Source: Bacteroidaceae bacterium
Lineage (GTDB): Bacteria > Bacteroidota > Bacteroidia > Bacteroidales > Bacteroidaceae
Reading direction: 5' to 3'
NCBI GenBank assembly: GCA_017536695.1
Contig: JAFXGX010000025.1
Location: 1 to 54,510 of the forward strand
Length of the DNA stretch: 54,510 nucleotides
The notes below the pieces were generated by a model that made no database searches, had not been told where the DNA came from, and worked only from the letters and a program-made list of their open reading frames with translations. Made by a program: the position numbers and the translations under genes. Shown piece after piece: positions 17,478 to 26,903 of the stretch. Positions within the stretch are counted from its first letter, which is position 1, and every line of letters begins with the position of its first letter.

Positions 17478-19229
17478 ATGAAAGGACTTTTACGCACAGC
17501 GGCAACTGTAATAGTATGCCTTTTGACATTATCTACAGCGACATTCGCCCAAAAGAAGGCCGCTGCAACAGAGGCAGAATACGGCAACATTGTAGTTTAC
17601 CTTGAGACTGCCAAATGGGACCAGACATCACCATATAACAATTTATGCCGCACATATGACGGCAGGACAGCGCTTACCGGATGCGTGCCTACAGCATATG
17701 CCATACTCATGCAATACCACAAATGGCCTGAAAGCGCCGAGCAGAAGAAAGTCTACCACTCGGGGACAGGAGAGAGTATCACGCTAGGGAACAAATATGA
17801 TTGGGAAAACATGCTCTCAAGCTACAGGAATGGATATACCGAGGAACAGGCCACAGCTGTCGCCACACTGATGCGTGACCTTGGTTGGGCCTACGGTGTG
17901 GAGTACGGCACAGGCAACACAGCATCGGGTGCAGGAGGCGAAGGAGCAGGCAAACTCATAGAGATTTTCAAATACAAAAGCGAGTCACCCAACACATCAT
18001 CGGCGACAATGGCTACAAGCAGAGATATACTTGCCAACGATGAACTATGGGTACAATACATAAAAGAGAGCCTTGATGCCGGATGCCCAATACCATACTC
18101 ATCGACAACCACAAGCGGCGGACGCCACATTTTCATTCTCGACGGTTACACCGACAAGGGATACTTCCACTTCAACTGGGGCTGGGGCGGTCAGGGCAAC
18201 GGCTGGTTCAAACTCGATGAGATGAAGCCGGACTCATACAGCGACTACTCAAAATCGCACAAGGCATACTTCATGCTCAAGCCCGACAAGCCCAATGACA
18301 TTGAGGATGGCGGAGACAATGAAGGAGACGACAACAACAATGACAATGACAACAACGAAAGCGGCGCACCCGCCGAAGTGACAATAAAGGCTGAAGCGAC
18401 CACAGGTGGCACAGCAAGCGTAAACAGCGACAAAGAGACGGTTGTACCCGTAGGCAAGATTCTCTCGCTCCTTGCTACCCCCGACGAGGGGTACACATTC
18501 ACCGAGTGGAGAGTAGGCAATGAGGTCGTGAGCACCGATGCTTTCTTCTCTACCACCGCACAGAATGACAGAGTGTACACAGCAGTATTCATCGAGAACA
18601 GCGGCACAGTTACCATTGAGGTAAAAGGAAGCGGCGGATACATGTATGTAGGCAGTGGCACCGACAGGAAACAGGAGGTTGCCACAGGCAGTACAGCCTT
18701 CATCCGCGCCCAGGCTGCAGAAGGCACCGGCAAGAAGTTCGCATACTGGTCAACCGGCAACACAATGGCAAGCGGCAAGGGAACAATATTCACAAATGAA
18801 AACCCCTACTCTTTCACCGTTACCGAAGATGTTGCCTTCTATGCGAATTTTGTGGCCGAAGACACAGACCTTAACGTGACAATCGAGACTGCGGCAACCA
18901 CAGGTGGCAAGGCAACCGTTTATGGCGATCAGAAGCAGACCATTGCTCTTGGCAGCAAGCTTATACTGGAGGCAAAGGCCGATAACGGATACCATTTTGT
19001 AAACTGGACACGCGGCACCGAAGTGGTCAGCACAGAGCCTGTATACAATACAGTTGCAAGGGAAGACGTAACCATCACTGCAAACTTCGAATCACTTGGC
19101 AACACAGGCATAAAGGATGTTGAGACAGTGAAAGAGAATGCCATATTTGACCTCTCGGGTCGCAAGGTGGAGAACATTGAAAAAGAAGGGGTATACATAA
19201 TCAACGGGAAGACCATATTGAGACGTTAA
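17478..19229 (+). CDS. C10 family cysteine peptidase (streptopain-like) with InlB-type repeats
   Basis: A 583-residue protein with a signal peptide (about 1-25, TFAQ). The catalytic domain spans about 35-270. Cys69 lies in 'ALTGCVPTAYAILMQYHKWP' and His217 in 'SGGRHIFILDGY', followed by 'FHFNWGWGGQGNGWF'; this is the SpeB/interpain pattern. The catalytic domain begins almost directly after the signal peptide, so the long inhibitory propeptide usual in this family is missing. An Asp/Asn-rich linker (about 273-300) leads to about three repeats of the divergent InlB-B/'GYTFTEWRVGNEVV' type (about 303-550). The tail 'FDLSGRKVENIEKEGVYIIN' is of the same type as in three neighbouring secreted proteins. 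It probably degrades host or food protein outside the cell. Confidence 0.85.
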   Translation: MKGLLRTAATVIVCLLTLSTATFAQKKAAATEAEYGNIVVYLETAKWDQTSPYNNLCRTYDGRTALTGCVPTAYAILMQYHKWPESAEQKKVYHSGTGESITLGNKYDWENMLSSYRNGYTEEQATAVATLMRDLGWAYGVEYGTGNTASGAGGEGAGKLIEIFKYKSESPNTSSATMATSRDILANDELWVQYIKESLDAGCPIPYSSTTTSGGRHIFILDGYTDKGYFHFNWGWGGQGNGWFKLDEMKPDSYSDYSKSHKAYFMLKPDKPNDIEDGGDNEGDDNNNDNDNNESGAPAEVTIKAEATTGGTASVNSDKETVVPVGKILSLLATPDEGYTFTEWRVGNEVVSTDAFFSTTAQNDRVYTAVFIENSGTVTIEVKGSGGYMYVGSGTDRKQEVATGSTAFIRAQAAEGTGKKFAYWSTGNTMASGKGTIFTNENPYSFTVTEDVAFYANFVAEDTDLNVTIETAATTGGKATVYGDQKQTIALGSKLILEAKADNGYHFVNWTRGTEVVSTEPVYNTVAREDVTITANFESLGNTGIKDVETVKENAIFDLSGRKVENIEKEGVYIINGKTILRR

Positions 19230-19260
19230 CTACTCCTCTACCAGAAATAAGCACAAAACA

Positions 19261-19302
19261 TTATAATTACAGCCGACAGAGTACTGTCGGCTGTAATTAT
19301 AA
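19261..19302. terminator. Bidirectional terminator
   Basis: A perfect 19-bp stem (19261-19279 with 19284-19302) has an AGTA loop and A/T-rich outer ends. It lies between the convergent C10 peptidase and porin genes. Confidence 0.85.
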
Positions 19303-19315
19303 TGGACACTATATA

Positions 19316-20599
19316 TCAGAAGTCATACCTTGCAGAAAGATTCACACGGTTGGCATTGAATGTGCGCTTGTCAAAATCGACACGCCATCCATGCAGATAC
19401 TCGATACCGACCTGCAGATTGTCACTCACATTGTAGAAGACGTTCGCAACAGCATATTGCCCTTTACGGAAACCATCGGGATGTGCCTCGGCATAGCCGT
19501 TGCGTGAATGGAGCGCAGTCTGGCTGTATGAAGCCGACGCGAACCACTTAGGGTTGAAGTTATACTGCACACCGGCATACCACGACTCGCTGCTAAGCAT
19601 CATTGCCTTGCCGGGAGAGTCCGGATTAGGAACGACATCGACTCCAATATTTGATATGTTGTTCACAAGCGAACCGATACCCTCGCCGACAGTAAGCTGT
19701 CCTTTCAGTTGCAACTTCCCTATCGTAGCCAGCATACTGGCCTGTACACCCCAACCGACCTTGTCAGTATCGACGCCTTTTACCTTATCCGTATATGATA
19801 TATCACGCATTACTGCACCCAGACGTATGTGGTTATTGGGGTTATTATGCAGGTTATACTGTACAAAAAGAGGGATATTAGGGCAACGCTGCGCACCGAC
19901 ATCGATATATTCGCCACCTGTAGCATTTACATTAGGAGCCTCAACAGCGATACCCATAGATAGTCCGAAATCGAAGCCATACCTGAACTGCAGTTGCGTC
20001 GCACGATAGAAGGTCATACCACAAGGACCGCCATAATCGATTGTTGTCGGTATAGCATTGATATCCATAAAAGTACCAATCGTATAACCGAATGTAAAAT
20101 ATTTTGTGCTCATGTAGGCATTCTGCAATTGGAAACCGAGGCCACCGCCACGCCAATCGGCCGAGGTATAGACAATAAAATCGCCGAGGATTCTGCTTGA
20201 GCCTACAAGTTTGAGGAAGAGTGTTGAGTTACTCATGTCCATCCTATACTGGCTCGAAGGCGCATCATTGCGCTGTATTGCCGAAGGGAGGAAATCGACA
20301 TTAGCGACAGCCTTGTCAAAGTCATACTCGATTTTTGTCTGCAGATAGCCACCTATGCCAAGTCCCCAACGTCCTTTCTGGTCAACAAGCACAAAACGTG
20401 GTGCTCGGGGGTCGTGATGATAGACACTCTGAGAGTTCTGGAAGATTTCCACCACATCGGGCGCCTCATTGACAGTCTCGCTGATGCATATCATCGGCAC
20501 CACATCATCAGTAATCTCAACCCAGCGCTGCGCACTGGTAACAGCAAAGGACGGCAACAGCAGTGCCGACATTGCAATTCTTCTAAAAATTCTCTCCAT
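19316..20599 (-). CDS. DcaP-like outer-membrane porin
   Basis: The start at 20599 ('MERIFRRIAMSALLLPSFAV') gives 427 residues with a signal peptide ending TSAQ; the longer frame to 20743 would put 48 non-signal residues in front. A short N-terminal segment is followed by a barrel with alternating strands ending 'NRVNLSARYDF', with the aromatic last residue typical of outer-membrane proteins. The pattern ('GRWGLGIGGYLQTKIEYDF', 'QYRMDMSNSTLFLKL') resembles the DcaP-like trimeric porin family. The substrate is unknown. It is divergent from the AraC regulator at 20866, which may control it. Confidence 0.65.
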   Translation of the reverse strand: MERIFRRIAMSALLLPSFAVTSAQRWVEITDDVVPMICISETVNEAPDVVEIFQNSQSVYHHDPRAPRFVLVDQKGRWGLGIGGYLQTKIEYDFDKAVANVDFLPSAIQRNDAPSSQYRMDMSNSTLFLKLVGSSRILGDFIVYTSADWRGGGLGFQLQNAYMSTKYFTFGYTIGTFMDINAIPTTIDYGGPCGMTFYRATQLQFRYGFDFGLSMGIAVEAPNVNATGGEYIDVGAQRCPNIPLFVQYNLHNNPNNHIRLGAVMRDISYTDKVKGVDTDKVGWGVQASMLATIGKLQLKGQLTVGEGIGSLVNNISNIGVDVVPNPDSPGKAMMLSSESWYAGVQYNFNPKWFASASYSQTALHSRNGYAEAHPDGFRKGQYAVANVFYNVSDNLQVGIEYLHGWRVDFDKRTFNANRVNLSARYDF

Positions 20600-20768
20600 A
20601 ATACAACTGTTTTGGAAATTGTTACAGAATATAAACATGAAGGAGGGAATTTTGTTTGTTTGGAAAGAAAAACCCTTAGAAAGGTACAAAAAAGCAAGCA
20701 TACTCCCCGTTCTTCTAAAAAATGACAGAGAAACAGACTTCAAACGTGAAAAATGTCAACATTTTTAC

Positions 20769-20776
20769 TATCTTTG
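20769..20776 (+). promoter_or_regulatory. -7 box of the AraC-type regulator gene
   Basis: TATCTTTG matches TAnnTTTG perfectly. It lies 90 bases before the ATG at 20866 within the divergent porin/regulator spacer. Confidence 0.55.
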
Positions 20777-20865
20777 CACCAAATTGCAAAACAGGCAGCA
20801 AATAACAGCACCCGATGAGGATTTACTACATATAAACACTGCTGCATGCACACATATACTATACA

Positions 20866-21780
20866 ATGACAGGAAACACTATTGCCAAGAACAAGAAGGT
20901 AGAGAACTTCAAATATCTTCAGGTCTCTCCGCGCGACAAGACATGGGGGCTTGCTGTAACCACTGTGGGGTTCCAGCATGTCCACCCGGGCGAGACCTAC
21001 CCGCTATCCTCACACCCCGACGGATATAATTTCCCCGAGAACAAGCGCAGGGTACTGAACGAGTATCAGCTTGTATACATCACACGAGGCTCGGGCTACT
21101 TCGAGAGCGCATCATGTTCAAGGACAAGAATTGAGGCCGGCATGATGTTCATGCTCTTCCCGGGAGAGTGGCACACGTTTGCTCCCGACCCCGAGACCGG
21201 ATGGGATGACCATTGGGTGGGATTCAACGGCTCGTTCATGGATGAAAAGATAACATCGGGGTTCTTCACATTCAAGAACTGCGTCTTCCGCACAGGCATC
21301 GATGACCGCATAACGAACACTTACCATGAGATTCTCGATATCATCGCCGATGAGAAGAAGGGATTCCAGCAGATTGCAGCAGGGCTCACGATGTCGTTAA
21401 TAGGACGCATATACTACAAGGACCTGAACCATGCTTCGGATGACAGCTACATAATGCGCATCATAAATCAGGCGAAGGTAATAATGAAGGAGGATATGAG
21501 CGGAGACATGGACCTTGAGAGCATTGCTAAAGCACTTAATGTAAGCTATTCGCTCTTCCGCAGGGAGTTCAAGAACAAGTGCGGGATATCGCCGGGACAG
21601 TACCGCCAGGAGCTGAAGCTTGCCAAAGCAAAGGAACTGCTCTACTCCACCAACATGAGCATTGCCGAGATTTCATCAAAGCTGAACTTCGAATGCATAG
21701 GACAATTCTCCACGTTCTTCAAGAAGAAAGTCGGTGTCCCGCCGCTTGAGTTCCGCAAAAGAGGCACAAAAAATCTCTAA
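20866..21780 (+). CDS. AraC-family transcriptional regulator
   Basis: A 304-residue cytosolic DNA-binding protein. An N-terminal cupin-like ligand domain covers about 30-165, with 'QLVYITRGSGYFES' and 'MLFPGEWHTFAPDPETGWDDHWVGF'. A C-terminal double helix-turn-helix covers about 205-300, with 'DLESIAKALNVSYSLFRREFK' and 'SIAEISSKLNFECIGQFSTFFKKKVGVPPLEFR'. Regulators of this type often control sugar-use genes. The divergent DcaP-like porin and the following SIMPL/DoxX genes are the nearest candidate targets. Confidence 0.9.
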   Translation: MTGNTIAKNKKVENFKYLQVSPRDKTWGLAVTTVGFQHVHPGETYPLSSHPDGYNFPENKRRVLNEYQLVYITRGSGYFESASCSRTRIEAGMMFMLFPGEWHTFAPDPETGWDDHWVGFNGSFMDEKITSGFFTFKNCVFRTGIDDRITNTYHEILDIIADEKKGFQQIAAGLTMSLIGRIYYKDLNHASDDSYIMRIINQAKVIMKEDMSGDMDLESIAKALNVSYSLFRREFKNKCGISPGQYRQELKLAKAKELLYSTNMSIAEISSKLNFECIGQFSTFFKKKVGVPPLEFRKRGTKNL

Positions 21781-21800
21781 ATGGCGTTAACTATCGCTAA

Positions 21801-21808
21801 TATATTTG
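21801..21808 (+). promoter_or_regulatory. -7 box upstream of the SIMPL gene
   Basis: TATATTTG matches TAnnTTTG, 53 bases before the ATG at 21862. Confidence 0.45.
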
Positions 21809-21861
21809 TTTGGCATTGAAACAATGCGCATATTTGGAAAACAAAAAAAGGAAAGAGAACC

Positions 21862-22572
21862 ATGAAAAAGATTTTATCAATTACAGCACTCATCGCAGCA
21901 CTGTTTCTTGCAGTACCATGCCATGCCCAACAGAACACCCAACCGTACATTGACATAAACACCACCGTCAAGCGCGAGGTAACACCGAATGAGCTGTTCC
22001 TGAAGATTATAATCAGCGAGAGGGAGTATAAAGGCAAGAAAAGCCTCGAAGAGATGCAGGAGGCCATGTTGGGAGCATTGAAGGAGAACCGTATCGACAT
22101 CCAGGAATGCCTTACCCTCAACTACATGGGCAGCGAGGTAAGCTATACAACCTTCTCGAGGAAGATAAAGCCGAAGACCGAAGCCACATATATGCTCAAG
22201 CTCTACGACGCAACAATAATGCAGCAGGTTATAGCCTCGCTCGAAAAGCGTCAGATTTCAAATATTGAACTGGCACAGGTAAAGTTCACAAAGGAAAAGG
22301 AGCTGAAGGATGAGATGGCCGTAGAGGCAATGCAACAGGCACAGGCCGAGGCAAGGGTACTTGCAGGAGCCATAGGACAGGAGATTGGCAAGGCTACAAG
22401 CATCAGTTCATGGATGAATGGTGGACAGACCCAGCCACGCCTCTACAAGTCGCGTGCAAATGCAATGCTCGAAGATGCTGTCGTTGATGAGGTTTCCTAC
22501 GCGCCCGCCATTATCAGCATAGGAAAGATTACATACAACTTTACCGTCAATGTACGCTTCGAACTGAAATAA
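21862..22572 (+). CDS. SIMPL-domain (DUF541) periplasmic protein
   Basis: A 236-residue exported protein with a signal peptide ending CHAQ (about 1-23). The SIMPL/DUF541 domain covers the rest: 'DINTTVKREVTPNELFLKIII' near the start, a helical 'QQAQAEARVLAGAIGQEIGKATSIS' segment and 'ITYNFTVNVRFEL' at the end. SIMPL proteins are poorly understood periplasmic or envelope proteins, in some cases linked to stress protection. The DoxX gene follows 57 bases later. Confidence 0.85.
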   Translation: MKKILSITALIAALFLAVPCHAQQNTQPYIDINTTVKREVTPNELFLKIIISEREYKGKKSLEEMQEAMLGALKENRIDIQECLTLNYMGSEVSYTTFSRKIKPKTEATYMLKLYDATIMQQVIASLEKRQISNIELAQVKFTKEKELKDEMAVEAMQQAQAEARVLAGAIGQEIGKATSISSWMNGGQTQPRLYKSRANAMLEDAVVDEVSYAPAIISIGKITYNFTVNVRFELK

Positions 22573-22590
22573 CAGACACGAACAAACTTA

Positions 22591-22630
22591 TGATGTGCGG
22601 TGTTTCCTAAACAAGAAATACCGCACATCA
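22591..22630 (+). promoter_or_regulatory. Hairpin covering the DoxX start codon
   Basis: A perfect 11-bp inverted repeat (22591-22601 with 22620-22630) has an 18-base loop. Its last base is the A of the DoxX ATG. No T-run follows, so it is not a standard terminator. It could limit ribosome access. Confidence 0.45.
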
Positions 22631-23061
22631 TGTATTTAAGAAGAATAAAAGATTATCTGCTGCTGGCACCGAAGTGTTCAACCACCGAGTCGCTCGTATT
22701 GCTTACCGCACGTGTCATTTTCGGGTTCCTGTTCATGAGCCATGGAATCGCCAAATGGATAATGTTCAAGGATTTTACCGAGGCGTTCTATGACCCCATA
22801 GGCCTGGGAGCGACACTTTCGTTCTGGCTTGTACTCTTTGCCGAGATTGTATGTTCATTCGGAGTCATTCTGGGCGCCCTGTTCCGTCTGAGCCTTATAC
22901 CGATAATCTTCAACATGTGCATAGCTGTATTCGTGGTCCACGGTACCGCACCGCTGAACGTTGTGGAGTTGGCACTGATGTACCTTACCATATTCGTGCT
23001 GATGTTCTTTACCGGCCCGGGCGAGTTCTCGATTGACCGTATAATAAGGAAAATGGGATAA
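22630..23061 (+). CDS. DoxX-family membrane protein
   Basis: A 143-residue protein with four predicted transmembrane spans, starting 'MYLRRIKDYLLLAP'; an upstream start at 22600 would lie in the hairpin. 'TARVIFGFLFMSHGIAKW' and the following 'GLGATLSFWLVLFAEIVCSFGVILG' are characteristic of the DoxX/DoxD family. The molecular function is uncertain; members are linked to redox reactions. It ends in a palindromic terminator that overlaps its stop codon. Confidence 0.85.
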   Translation: MYLRRIKDYLLLAPKCSTTESLVLLTARVIFGFLFMSHGIAKWIMFKDFTEAFYDPIGLGATLSFWLVLFAEIVCSFGVILGALFRLSLIPIIFNMCIAVFVVHGTAPLNVVELALMYLTIFVLMFFTGPGEFSIDRIIRKMG

Positions 23062-23099
23062 ATAAAAGCCGATGTGCTGCACATCGGCTTTTATTTATC
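23057..23099. terminator. Bidirectional terminator overlapping the DoxX stop codon
   Basis: A perfect 21-bp inverted repeat (23057-23077 with 23079-23099) has a single central base. A-rich and T-rich outer arms supply U-runs in both directions. It separates DoxX from the convergent sialidase gene. Confidence 0.85.
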
Positions 23100-23113
23100 A
23101 TGGGTATTGTCTG

Positions 23114-26100
23114 TTACTTGACAAGTACCTTCTGACCTTCCGAGGTCACATAGATACCGTGTACAGGTTTCTCTACACGGTTACCCTTGAGGTCGTAGAA
23201 CTTGAGCTGACCGTCCCCGGCCACGATGCTTCCGATTGAGGTAACCTCGCCTTTATGCAATGCAATTGACGCAGCCTCGCTGTCGGATGTGTAGTATGCT
23301 GTATTCGCAGCAACTGTACCGGAAGAGGCAGCGCGTTTTACAAACTCGCCATTGTTCAATGTGTACACATTGGAACCACTCACGTTCTTGCTCTTGAGCA
23401 CACCTGCAAGGCGGTTCTCGTCCTCGAAAGCAGCAGCCTCGCCACCGACGCCGATAGCGTATGTACCATTCTCTGCAGCAAGGATTACCGGAACACCGGC
23501 TGCTACAACTGCACCACTGTACTCGGTCAAAGGAGCGACAACTGTTCCTTCAACCTCAACCGAGGTTCCTGCAGTATAAGCCACAACACCCTCGGGGAGA
23601 GTCATTGCAAAAGGCATGCAGACTGCTGCAAAGCCGTCAATTGTGAGTTCAAACTCATCGACCGGCTCAATATACCATAGCGACGCAGGAGCATTGTTCG
23701 TCCAGGGCACAAGGCGCTTGTTGTCACCGGCAAGGTGAAGTCCTGTGTTGCTGCCGGTCTTGTTCTGGCAGATGATTGAACTCTTTCCGTCAACAGTACT
23801 GCTTATCTTCCACTTTCCGGCAGAGGTTGTTTCTGCAAGTACGGCCGGCTGTGTCTCGTTTGCGCCAAGAGGGCCAAGGTAGTACTCGAAGTTGCCGTTG
23901 TACAGGTAATACTCTTTCTCGTTGCCTGTAGGAACGAATGAGAACAACTGGTTTGCGTTGCTTACATTTGATGTTGCTGTTGATACACGGCTTGCCTCGG
24001 GGTTGAGGTAGAGAGTCGCGCTGCTGCGCTCGGTGTTGCGTATACGGTACCACTTGCCCGCCTCGACCTCAAGCTTAGGCAGGTTGGCGATTGCTGCGTT
24101 GATAGCCTCATATGCCTCGTATGAAGGAGCAGTCTTGTAGGCTTCGATAAGTTCACTGATAGCATTTACGGAGTTCTTGTCGGGAGCGCCTACATAAGCC
24201 GGTGCATCGGTGTCAAACGCATCAAGTTTAGAGTCAAGACCGGCTGCAACGATGGCTGTCTTGTCGACATCTGCGTCATATACATATGCGCTGTCTGTGA
24301 GGTACTCTACGCTGTAGTTCTTGTAGACGATAGTGTAACCGCCGTTGCCGCCATAAGTATCTTCCTCATAAAGGAAACCGATATTATTGTCATGTTGCAG
24401 GCACATTGTAGAGTACGCACCCGAGAGGTAGCTTGCCTGATGGCGGCCGTCCCAATCGGCAGCGATGGCCTGTGGGGTAACAAAGTCGGCAAGTGTCTCA
24501 AGCTCCTTATAATATATACCTACATTCGCACGGCCGGAACCCAGAGGCACTGATTGGAATGCAAGATAAACCTTCTTGTCATCGGCTGTACGCTTTGCAG
24601 GAACAAAGAGGATTTCGCCGTTGGTAGAGTTGTTCACAGCTATTGTACCATTGTTGCTGGCATTTGAATACTGTGCAGTGCCCCAAGAGCCCTCGGCCTT
24701 TTTGCTGTCGGTATATGAGAAGATGTTGTAGATGCGTCCGCCGCTTGTACGTGAACTGATGATTACAGAACCGTCGGGGAGCTCCTCGGCCTTAGGCTCA
24801 TCACCGCCGCTCGGGATTGGAGAAACCTCGGCACCGCCAAGCACAGTCCAGCTCTCGCCGAAGTTGTCGCTGTAAAGTACAAAGTTTACGTGTGTGCTGT
24901 TCACGTTCTTCACAAGAACAGCGCAATATATACGGTAATAGTCGCCAACCTTTATATACTGGCTCTGTGAAATCTTGCCCGAACCCACGAACATTGCGCG
25001 CACGGGGCCATGCGATGTATTGTCGAACTGGGCATATATGTGTTCCGAACGGTCTACCGGCACACTCCATTTCTCACCGTTATCCTCGCTGTAGAAGTGG
25101 GCGATACCCTGGTGGTTGTTGCGTGTACCGTTGGGGAACGATACATTTCCGGAGCAAGTAATCAGCAGCACACGGTCGCTCTCACGGTCGGCAACGATTG
25201 CAGGGTCGCCGAATCCTACATACATATCGTTGTTTGATGCGTCGATACCGTCTGCACCCTTACCCTCAATAACGTTGAATATATCACCCCAAGTCTCACC
25301 GTTGTCCTTGCTTATACGGGCACGGATGTCGATGCGGCCGTTCTTTGCCATACCTATGTCGGCACGGCTATGACGGTAGTCGGCAACCGCAATGATATTA
25401 CCGTTACTTGCTGTTGTAATGGCCGGAATACGGTAAGGTATTGTAGCCGGAGTGGTTGTAAATACATCAACCGACGGTTCGGGAGTGCGGATATCAAGCC
25501 CCATATGAACCACGAAGTTCGAGTATGTGATACCCTTGTTGGCTCCAGCCTGCGTGAAAGATACCATACGTGCAGGCTCTGCGACCTCGACACTCAAATG
25601 TTGCACTTCGGCCGAAGATGTATATGTGCCGCCCTCGGCTGTCAGGGTCAGTTCGTAACTGCCGTCGTTGTTTGTGTTCACATAATCAAAGGCGTAACCC
25701 TTGACAACCATTCCCTCGGGAGCAGTGAGAGTATAGGTACATGTGCCCGACTGGCCCGAATATCCGGCAATGTAATTGCCCGATGTAGTCATGTTGTTGG
25801 CATTGGCCGAAAGAGAGAACCCTGCGAGTACGCTGCTCTCCCATTTTGAGTGCCATGTGCCGTTTGCGTTGCTTGCGGTAAAGTTACCGTTTGACGCAAG
25901 AATCTCTGTCGAAGTCTCGGCAGCAGTGAATACGATTGTTGAGCCTGCGTCTGCACCCTCGGCCCAGAAAGCGAGTTTGCCGATACCGCCGAAGTTGTTC
26001 ACTGCATAGTTTGTTCCATGAATCTTCATGAAATAACCGTCAACATCAGCAATCTTGTCTGATGTTGAGAAATCCCAACGGCCTACATAGCCTTCGGGGA

Positions 26101-26479
26101 GGCTGGCTGCATCCTGCATAGTTGGGTAGGTTGAACCGCCGGTACCTCCGTAGCCCGAAATAGCGTTCATTGTGGTCTTTGAAGCAAGCACCTTGCTTGG
26201 ACCGGCTTGCTTGTTGTATACAGCATAACCGTCGGTTTCATTGCCTACGAAGCACCACAGCTCGTCATGCGTGCCCTTTGGCATTGATGTGCCAAGAGTG
26301 ATGAATTCGGCTCCTTCGTTGTCTTTGATAAGTTTCGCACCCTCGCCAATGCCCATGGTGTACCAGGTTGTGCCCTCGGCAAACTCGCCATTCTCAATGG
26401 TGGTTACCTTGAAAGGCACCTGTGCCCACACGCTTGCCACAGCAAAGAGCGAAAGCAAAAATGTAGTAAATTTCTTCAT
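23114..26479 (-). CDS. Secreted GH33 sialidase with C-terminal sorting-type tail
   Basis: A 1121-residue protein with a signal peptide ending VWAQ. An N-terminal jelly-roll-like region (about 20-330) precedes the six-bladed sialidase propeller. The propeller has 'YRIP' (Arg350), Asp boxes 'SKDNGETWGD', 'SEDNGEKWSV' and 'YSDNFGESWTV', the acidic 'DEPKAEELPDGSV' loop, and Tyr689 in 'SGAYSTM' as the likely nucleophile. After the propeller come a helical spacer, a ricin-like carbohydrate-binding region (about 815-950) and the tail 'FYDLKGNRVEKPVHGIYV'. It releases terminal sialic acid from glycoproteins and mucins. At 1121 residues it is much longer than a catalytic core. No sialic acid uptake or catabolism genes are in the window. 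Confidence 0.92.
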   Translation of the reverse strand: MKKFTTFLLSLFAVASVWAQVPFKVTTIENGEFAEGTTWYTMGIGEGAKLIKDNEGAEFITLGTSMPKGTHDELWCFVGNETDGYAVYNKQAGPSKVLASKTTMNAISGYGGTGGSTYPTMQDAASLPEGYVGRWDFSTSDKIADVDGYFMKIHGTNYAVNNFGGIGKLAFWAEGADAGSTIVFTAAETSTEILASNGNFTASNANGTWHSKWESSVLAGFSLSANANNMTTSGNYIAGYSGQSGTCTYTLTAPEGMVVKGYAFDYVNTNNDGSYELTLTAEGGTYTSSAEVQHLSVEVAEPARMVSFTQAGANKGITYSNFVVHMGLDIRTPEPSVDVFTTTPATIPYRIPAITTASNGNIIAVADYRHSRADIGMAKNGRIDIRARISKDNGETWGDIFNVIEGKGADGIDASNNDMYVGFGDPAIVADRESDRVLLITCSGNVSFPNGTRNNHQGIAHFYSEDNGEKWSVPVDRSEHIYAQFDNTSHGPVRAMFVGSGKISQSQYIKVGDYYRIYCAVLVKNVNSTHVNFVLYSDNFGESWTVLGGAEVSPIPSGGDEPKAEELPDGSVIISSRTSGGRIYNIFSYTDSKKAEGSWGTAQYSNASNNGTIAVNNSTNGEILFVPAKRTADDKKVYLAFQSVPLGSGRANVGIYYKELETLADFVTPQAIAADWDGRHQASYLSGAYSTMCLQHDNNIGFLYEEDTYGGNGGYTIVYKNYSVEYLTDSAYVYDADVDKTAIVAAGLDSKLDAFDTDAPAYVGAPDKNSVNAISELIEAYKTAPSYEAYEAINAAIANLPKLEVEAGKWYRIRNTERSSATLYLNPEASRVSTATSNVSNANQLFSFVPTGNEKEYYLYNGNFEYYLGPLGANETQPAVLAETTSAGKWKISSTVDGKSSIICQNKTGSNTGLHLAGDNKRLVPWTNNAPASLWYIEPVDEFELTIDGFAAVCMPFAMTLPEGVVAYTAGTSVEVEGTVVAPLTEYSGAVVAAGVPVILAAENGTYAIGVGGEAAAFEDENRLAGVLKSKNVSGSNVYTLNNGEFVKRAASSGTVAANTAYYTSDSEAASIALHKGEVTSIGSIVAGDGQLKFYDLKGNRVEKPVHGIYVTSEGQKVLVK

Positions 26480-26903
26480 AAAATGTAATAGTTAAAAGTT
26501 AATAAAGTCCAAACTGCGCACGATTATCAGGCCACAAAATCGGCCTAATTTAACAGGTTTCAAAAATATAACTTTTTTATTTAACAATAACTATATTTTT
26601 TGTTTATAATTATTAATTACGCATTTAATACATTATTCCTCACGAAAACCAAGAAGATATCCCAAGAATACCTGAACCGCAAGCAATGTATAACAGAAGT
26701 CCGAATCACAAAAGTTTCTATCCGCCTTTCTGAGAGTAATCTGCCACATCCAATGTCATTTTTTTAAAAAAAACAAAATATATACGACATTTTATCATGC
26801 AGACATAGCAACAGAGCCATTTTTTAATTATATTCGCGAAGTAAAACGTATAAATGTATTTGATACAGCAAAAAATATAATAATTAACTAAACTTTTTTA
26901 TTT
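26480..26903. other. AT-rich divergent promoter region
   Basis: These 424 bases separate the divergent sialidase and Ig-repeat genes and hold no gene. CAAAAATA at 26561-26568 is a perfect minus-strand -7 box (TATTTTTG) for the sialidase. TATATTCG at 26829-26836 is a one-mismatch plus-strand box for the Ig-repeat gene. Both transcripts would have leaders of about 70-80 bases. Confidence 0.5.
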
